Positions 32,324 through 36,855 of a stretch of DNA of 36,855 nucleotides are shown piece after piece. The stretch is from positions 1-36,855 of the forward strand of contig JANQMV010000039.1 of the NCBI GenBank assembly GCA_028279865.1. The letters are read 5' to 3'. The notes under the pieces were generated by a model. The model searched no databases. It was not told the DNA's origin and saw only the letters and a program-made list of their open reading frames with translations. This stretch comes from Candidatus Altimarinota bacterium. Its GTDB lineage: Bacteria; Patescibacteriota; Gracilibacteria; JANQMV01. Position numbers and translations under genes: made by a program. The stretch's first letter is position 1, and each line of letters opens with the position of its first letter.

Positions 32324-33644
32324 ATCCTTTTTCTATAATTTTCTCAAGGAAGATAAAAGCGGCTTTTTTAGTCTTTATTTTTCCTTCCAGTTGTTCTTCA
32401 TGGATCAGATTGAGGTATTTACCAATTTCAGGTCCTCTTTTGAGGTTAAACTTTTCAATGAGCTCATTGCCGTTTAAGAGTGGCTTGATTGGGGTTGTTA
32501 GTAGCTTTTCTGACTTAAATTTTTCGTATTCCTTTTTGACTTTATAATACAAACTTAAATCGACTGGAATTGAACCGCTTTCATCACAGCGATGCAGTTC
32601 CAGTAAGTCTTCAAACCAAGGATTCATAAATAGTTTGATTCTTTGAGCTAAGCGCATTTCAATAATTTGTGCTATGCGCATGTGATTTTCTACAAGCCAA
32701 CCTATTTTACTTTTCAAAACATTATTAAAGCGAAAGCGTCTTCCGATTTCTTGTGAAAATTCCAATGATTTTTCAGCATGTCCATCAAAATGAATGCGAT
32801 CTGCTTTACGTAGAAAAGTAGGACGTTTGCCTGTGTCATGCAAGAGAGCTGCCCAAATTAGTGCAATATCCGCATCTTTTTTTAATTCTTGCATAACCAT
32901 TAATGTGTGAGTTAGAACACCTCCTTCTTGATGATATTTAATTGGCTGAGGAATATCTTTTAGAGCTGTGACCTCAGGAATTAGATCTTCTAAAATTCTT
33001 AAATCGATTAAATCTTCCACTGCTTGTATACGCGAAGAATCATTCAGTATTTTGTTGAATTCTTCACCAATTCTTTCTCGACTGACTTCTCGAATAAACT
33101 TGGCGTTTTTTGTAAGAGCTTTACTAGTTTCAGGGTCGTATTTTAAGTTAAAACGATTTTTAAAACGAACGGCACGTAAAATTCTTAATTTATCTTCCTG
33201 AATACGCTCATATGGATTTCCGATAAAACGTAAAATACCATTTTTCAAATCTTCTTCACCGCCGACAAAATCCAGGATTTTATTTTTAATCGGATCATAA
33301 AACATTCCATTAATTGTAAAGTCACGTCTGAGTGCATCTTTTTTGGGAGAAGTGAAATAAATGGCATCCGGTCTGCGTCCGTCGCTATAACCGCTGTCTG
33401 AACGAAATGTTGCTATTTCAAAGTGATGGTCGTTTTCAATTGCTAAAATCACACCAAATTCTTTTCCAATTGGAATGGTTTTTTTTAATAGTTTTTCAAT
33501 TTCGTCAGGAGTGGCGGATGTGGCTATATCATAATCTTTTGGTTCTTTCTGCATAAGCATGTCCCGTACAGAACCGCCAGCTAGATAGGCTAGAAATCCG
33601 GCTTTTTGTAATTTTTTAACGATTTTATTTGCGGTTTTTTCCAT
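32301..33644 (-). CDS. CCA tRNA nucleotidyltransferase / poly(A) polymerase family with HD domain
   Basis: LAGGSVRDMLMQKEPKDYDIAT, RRDFTINGMFYDP, RILRAVRF, LHDTGK. 3' end overlaps pilT 3' end convergently. Confidence 0.92.
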   Translation of the reverse strand: MEKTANKIVKKLQKAGFLAYLAGGSVRDMLMQKEPKDYDIATSATPDEIEKLLKKTIPIGKEFGVILAIENDHHFEIATFRSDSGYSDGRRPDAIYFTSPKKDALRRDFTINGMFYDPIKNKILDFVGGEEDLKNGILRFIGNPYERIQEDKLRILRAVRFKNRFNLKYDPETSKALTKNAKFIREVSRERIGEEFNKILNDSSRIQAVEDLIDLRILEDLIPEVTALKDIPQPIKYHQEGGVLTHTLMVMQELKKDADIALIWAALLHDTGKRPTFLRKADRIHFDGHAEKSLEFSQEIGRRFRFNNVLKSKIGWLVENHMRIAQIIEMRLAQRIKLFMNPWFEDLLELHRCDESGSIPVDLSLYYKVKKEYEKFKSEKLLTTPIKPLLNGNELIEKFNLKRGPEIGKYLNLIHEEQLEGKIKTKKAAFIFLEKIIEKGSNPVNSE

Positions 33645-33768
33645 TGATTTTTTAGATATATTGAGGTTTTTGTTTTTATTGAATTCTAGATAATTATACC
33701 ATGAAAAGACCTTTACAATATAGAGGAGTTTGCTTAAAATTCCTTCAGCAATTTTTAACTATATTTTT

Positions 33769-33984
33769 ATGTATCAATTTCTAACGATTTCTCAGATTAT
33801 CATTTCAATTCTTTTGGTTTTATTTATCTTAATGCAAGACAAAGGTACCGGACTTTCGGCTACATTTGGTGGTTCGGGTAATTTTTATGCCTCAAAGAGG
33901 GGAGTAGAAAAAATTCTTTCAAAAGGAACGATTATTTTAGCTATTCTATTTTTTGTTAATGCTGTAGCCTTTCTTTTTGTTTAA
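33769..33984 (+). CDS. secG: Preprotein translocase subunit SecG (ORF opens at 33730; ATG 33769 preferred)
   Basis: IIISILLVLFILMQDKGTGLSATFGGSGNFYASKRGVEKIL.. Confidence 0.88.
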   Translation: MYQFLTISQIIISILLVLFILMQDKGTGLSATFGGSGNFYASKRGVEKILSKGTIILAILFFVNAVAFLFV

Positions 33985-34005
33985 TTAGCTAAAAAGAAGT
34001 ATTTT

Positions 34006-36273
34006 ATGTGGAAAATTATAACTAATTTCACTCGTCTGGAAAAAGTTTTAGTGATTTTTTTAACGGGGGTGATTGTTTTTACCAGCCTGCAACTCTCTTG
34101 GAGATTTTACCAAGAAAACACTGATGTTTTGCCTGCAAAAGGAGGTATTTATGCAGAAGGAATTGTAGGTGAGCTCAAGTTAATTAACCCGGTTTTTGCG
34201 AACCAGAATCCTGTGGATGCTGATATTGTGAAGCTTGTCTTTGCAGGTCTTATGAAATATGACTCTGATCAAAAGACAATAGTAGATGATTTGGCTGATC
34301 ATACACTTTCATATGACCAAAAAACATATACTTTTACGATCCACGATAATGTTTATTTTCATGATGGAGAAAAGGTAAAAGCAGATGACGTTATTTTTAC
34401 TTTTAATGATGTTATCAAAAACCCTGAATTTAAGAATGAACTGTTACGCCGTGAATTTGAAGGGATTGAAATAAAGAAGATTGATGCAAAAACAGTTACT
34501 TTTACTTTGCCAAAACCGTATAAATTTTTCCTGACAAATTTAACAGTTGGTATCTTACCAAAGCATTTACTTTTTGATTTGCCGGTTGAAAACTTGGATC
34601 AATCCTCTTTTAATCAAAACCCTGTCGGCGCAGGTCCGTTTAAATTTAATCAAATTTTAGTCAACACAAATAGCATCGATGTTATTTTAAAGAAATTTGA
34701 GGATTATCATGGAGAAAACCCTCCTCTTGATGGTTTAGTTTTAAAAGTCTACAGAGATTATCAAACACTAATCAAAAATTTAGATGTTTTAAACGGAGTA
34801 AGAGCTATTCCAAAAGATCAGGTAGAGACTTTTCCCAAACAAAATCGTTTTGAGATAGCTAATTATCATCTACCTCAGTATGTTGCACTTTTCTTAAATA
34901 ATGATTCTAAAATATTAAAGAATGAAAAAGTTCGTCTTGCTTTACAACTGGCAACAAATCGTGAAAAAATTGCAAAAGACTTAGAAGAAGACATGATTAT
35001 TGATGATCCATTGATGGAAATTGATAATCAAAACTGGATATACCAATATGACACAAAAAAAGCTGCAGGAGGTCTTTTTGACGCGGGATGGCTTTTGCCA
35101 CAAAAAAAAGAAAATAAAGCGGAAGACAAAACTAAAACCAGTACAGGAGAAAAAATAACTGAAACTGTCACTTTTAAAAATATTTTTTCTTTTCCTAAAG
35201 CAAAAGCAGAAGAAGTTAATTATATCACTGCTCCAAATCAAGGAAAGGACTATGAAACTAAAGAAGAAAGTCTCTTCATTCTGGGAAATACTCCGGCAAA
35301 TATTAAAGAAATTTGGGTAAATGATTATTCTTTAAAACGCTACGAACCGGGAAAGGGGACTTGGTCTTACAAAGCAAGTACAGAAATTGGAACATTGCAG
35401 AAAGGAGAGAATCTTTATGAAATATTTGCAGTCGATGAATCCGGTCGTAAAAGTAAAATTGATGAAATCAGAATTACTTTGTTGGATGAGAACAATTCTT
35501 CTGCAGTTAATTCTGAACCTGTAACTTCAGTGAAGGAAGAACAGCCTCTTGATACAGAGACAGAGAAAAAAGAAGCTTCTGATGCGGAAAAAGAAACTGA
35601 AACTGAGACTGAGACAGGTTCAGTGATCGAAATAGAGCCGGAGGTAATAGAAGAGCCGATTCAAGAAAATTTTAATATTCGCCAAAATGATGAAGGAGAA
35701 GTTTTGAATTTACGCTTAATTACATCGAATCGTCCTGTTTTTTATCAAGAAATTGCAGAAGAAATTAAGTCTCAGTGGCTTGAAGTAGGAGTTGAGGTGA
35801 AAATAGAAGTTTTTGAAATGAAAGAATTCCAAGAAAAAGTCCAGGCAAGAGATTATGATGTTTTGCTTTATGGACAGAGTTTAGGTTATAATCTTGATGC
35901 TTATCCATATTGGCATTCAAGCCAAATCGGAGAAAAAGGTCTTAATTTGGCAAATTATGCTAGTTTTGAGAGTGATAGTCTGATGGAAGAAGTTCGTATG
36001 ACTCATGATGTGGAAACAAGGAGAGACTCTCTGGAAAAATTAAAAAAAGGGATGAGCAAGGATTTGCCGGCAATTTTCCTTTATAGACCTGTTTATTACC
36101 TTGCTTATGACAAAAGATTAAAAAATATCAGTATTACGGATTTACCTACAATTAGTGATAGATTTGCCAACATTGAAAGATGGTATCTAAAAGAAGAAAG
36201 ATTTTTTAATGAAAACAAAGGATGGAAAAACCTTTTTAGTTGGATAAAAGAAACTGCTTGGAAGCTAAATTAA
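34006..36273 (+). CDS. ABC transporter oligopeptide-binding protein (SBP_bac_5) with internal Ig-like/acidic insertion
   Basis: LKLINPVFANQNPVDADIVKLVFAGLMKYD; YTFTIHDNVYFHDGEKVKADDVIFTF; NPVGAGPFKF; QWLEVGVEVKIEVFEMKEF. Confidence 0.9.
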   Translation: MWKIITNFTRLEKVLVIFLTGVIVFTSLQLSWRFYQENTDVLPAKGGIYAEGIVGELKLINPVFANQNPVDADIVKLVFAGLMKYDSDQKTIVDDLADHTLSYDQKTYTFTIHDNVYFHDGEKVKADDVIFTFNDVIKNPEFKNELLRREFEGIEIKKIDAKTVTFTLPKPYKFFLTNLTVGILPKHLLFDLPVENLDQSSFNQNPVGAGPFKFNQILVNTNSIDVILKKFEDYHGENPPLDGLVLKVYRDYQTLIKNLDVLNGVRAIPKDQVETFPKQNRFEIANYHLPQYVALFLNNDSKILKNEKVRLALQLATNREKIAKDLEEDMIIDDPLMEIDNQNWIYQYDTKKAAGGLFDAGWLLPQKKENKAEDKTKTSTGEKITETVTFKNIFSFPKAKAEEVNYITAPNQGKDYETKEESLFILGNTPANIKEIWVNDYSLKRYEPGKGTWSYKASTEIGTLQKGENLYEIFAVDESGRKSKIDEIRITLLDENNSSAVNSEPVTSVKEEQPLDTETEKKEASDAEKETETETETGSVIEIEPEVIEEPIQENFNIRQNDEGEVLNLRLITSNRPVFYQEIAEEIKSQWLEVGVEVKIEVFEMKEFQEKVQARDYDVLLYGQSLGYNLDAYPYWHSSQIGEKGLNLANYASFESDSLMEEVRMTHDVETRRDSLEKLKKGMSKDLPAIFLYRPVYYLAYDKRLKNISITDLPTISDRFANIERWYLKEERFFNENKGWKNLFSWIKETAWKLN

Positions 36274-36320
36274 ACTTTAAATCTAATACCTAAATAAATA
36301 TATTTTAACCAATTATTAAA

Positions 36321-36770
36321 ATGAAAGTAATTTTTACCCAAAATATTGCTGGTACAGCTAAAAAAAACGATATCAAAGAAGTTTCCAATGGATATGCAGC
36401 AAATTTTCTTTTTCCAAAGGGACTTGCAAAGGTTGCGACACCTGAAGCCATAAAAAAAGCCGAGGAAGCTAAAGCAAATGCTGTTGCAAAAAAAGAAGAG
36501 CTTAAAGAAAATGCCAAAGAGGTTGGAAAGAAATTAAGTGGCTTGAAAATCGTATTTAAAGAAAAAGTTGGAGACAATGGGCATTTATATGGAGCTATTG
36601 CAGAAAAAGATATTATTGAAAAAGTTGAAAAAGAAGCTAAGGTCGAGTTGGCAAAAAAGAATATAAAAATGGAAAAGCATATTAAAGAATTAGGTGAACA
36701 TGAGGTAGAAATTAAAATTTCCTCAGAAGTTAGTGTAAAAATTAAGATTATTATTGAGGAGGAAAAATAA
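36321..36770 (+). CDS. rplI: Ribosomal protein bL9
   Basis: MKVIFTQNIAGTAKKNDIKEVSNGYAANFLFPKGLAKVAT. Confidence 0.95.
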   Translation: MKVIFTQNIAGTAKKNDIKEVSNGYAANFLFPKGLAKVATPEAIKKAEEAKANAVAKKEELKENAKEVGKKLSGLKIVFKEKVGDNGHLYGAIAEKDIIEKVEKEAKVELAKKNIKMEKHIKELGEHEVEIKISSEVSVKIKIIIEEEK

Positions 36771-36778
36771 TAATCAAA

Positions 36779-36827
36779 AATTATCAACTAATAGTTACGA
36801 AGTATTCGTAACTATTAGTTGATAATT
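36779..36827. terminator. 22-bp perfect inverted repeat, 5-nt loop, after rplI
   Basis: AATTATCAACTAATAGTTACGA-AGTAT-TCGTAACTATTAGTTGATAATT. Confidence 0.55.
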
Positions 36828-36842
36828 CATTGCAAACCTTGA

Positions 36843-36855
36843 GGGCCTGTAGCTC
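36843..36855 (+). tRNA. 5' end of a tRNA, probably tRNA-Ile(GAU), truncated by window
   Basis: GGGCCTGTAGCTC matches the acceptor/D-arm start typical of bacterial tRNA-Ile. Confidence 0.5.

Noticed and set aside
35590-35622. ETETETETG hexamer repeat as a phase-variable locus
   Set aside because: Short, triplet-compatible low-complexity linker; no reason to infer switching.

Overview
AT-rich 36.9 kb window. I infer a Candidate Phyla Radiation bacterium of the Gracilibacteria/Absconditabacteria type (UGA = glycine, translation table 25). Most genes are housekeeping: folD C-terminus, purF, Mn-dependent pyrophosphatase, mraY, yggS, lgt, mnmA, an IscU-like protein, ligA, rlmH, a leuC-type dehydratase, ybaB, an rluD-type synthase, a CCA/polyA polymerase family protein, secG, an oligopeptide-binding protein, rplI and the start of a tRNA. 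The window also holds a secreted-protein / VirB6-VirB2-like cluster, pilB- and pilT-like ATPases, a FecR-domain protein and a toxin-antitoxin pair. The main observation is bimodal UGA use. About 24 complete genes (~8,200 codons) have no internal UGA, yet end in TAA/TAG (ligA is the only apparent UGA stop, with an in-frame TAA four codons later). Seven plus-strand genes and one small minus-strand ORF (~3,200 codons) carry about 46 in-frame UGAs. The identifiable UGA genes are pilus/type IV secretion genes and a FecR-type envelope gene. UGA falls on invariant glycines of PilB and PilT. In six of the eight a UGA occurs within the first 34 codons. This looks like a possible bldA-like layer in which a reassigned stop codon marks one functional class of genes. 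Secondary signals: a dispersed palindromic repeat that enters the lgt and leuC reading frames, heptanucleotide tandem repeats (one inside mnmA), a large domain insertion in the ABC binding protein, a MopE-like/VirB2 chimera, and unusual perfect hairpins. All coordinates and translations were read by eye; no searches were run.
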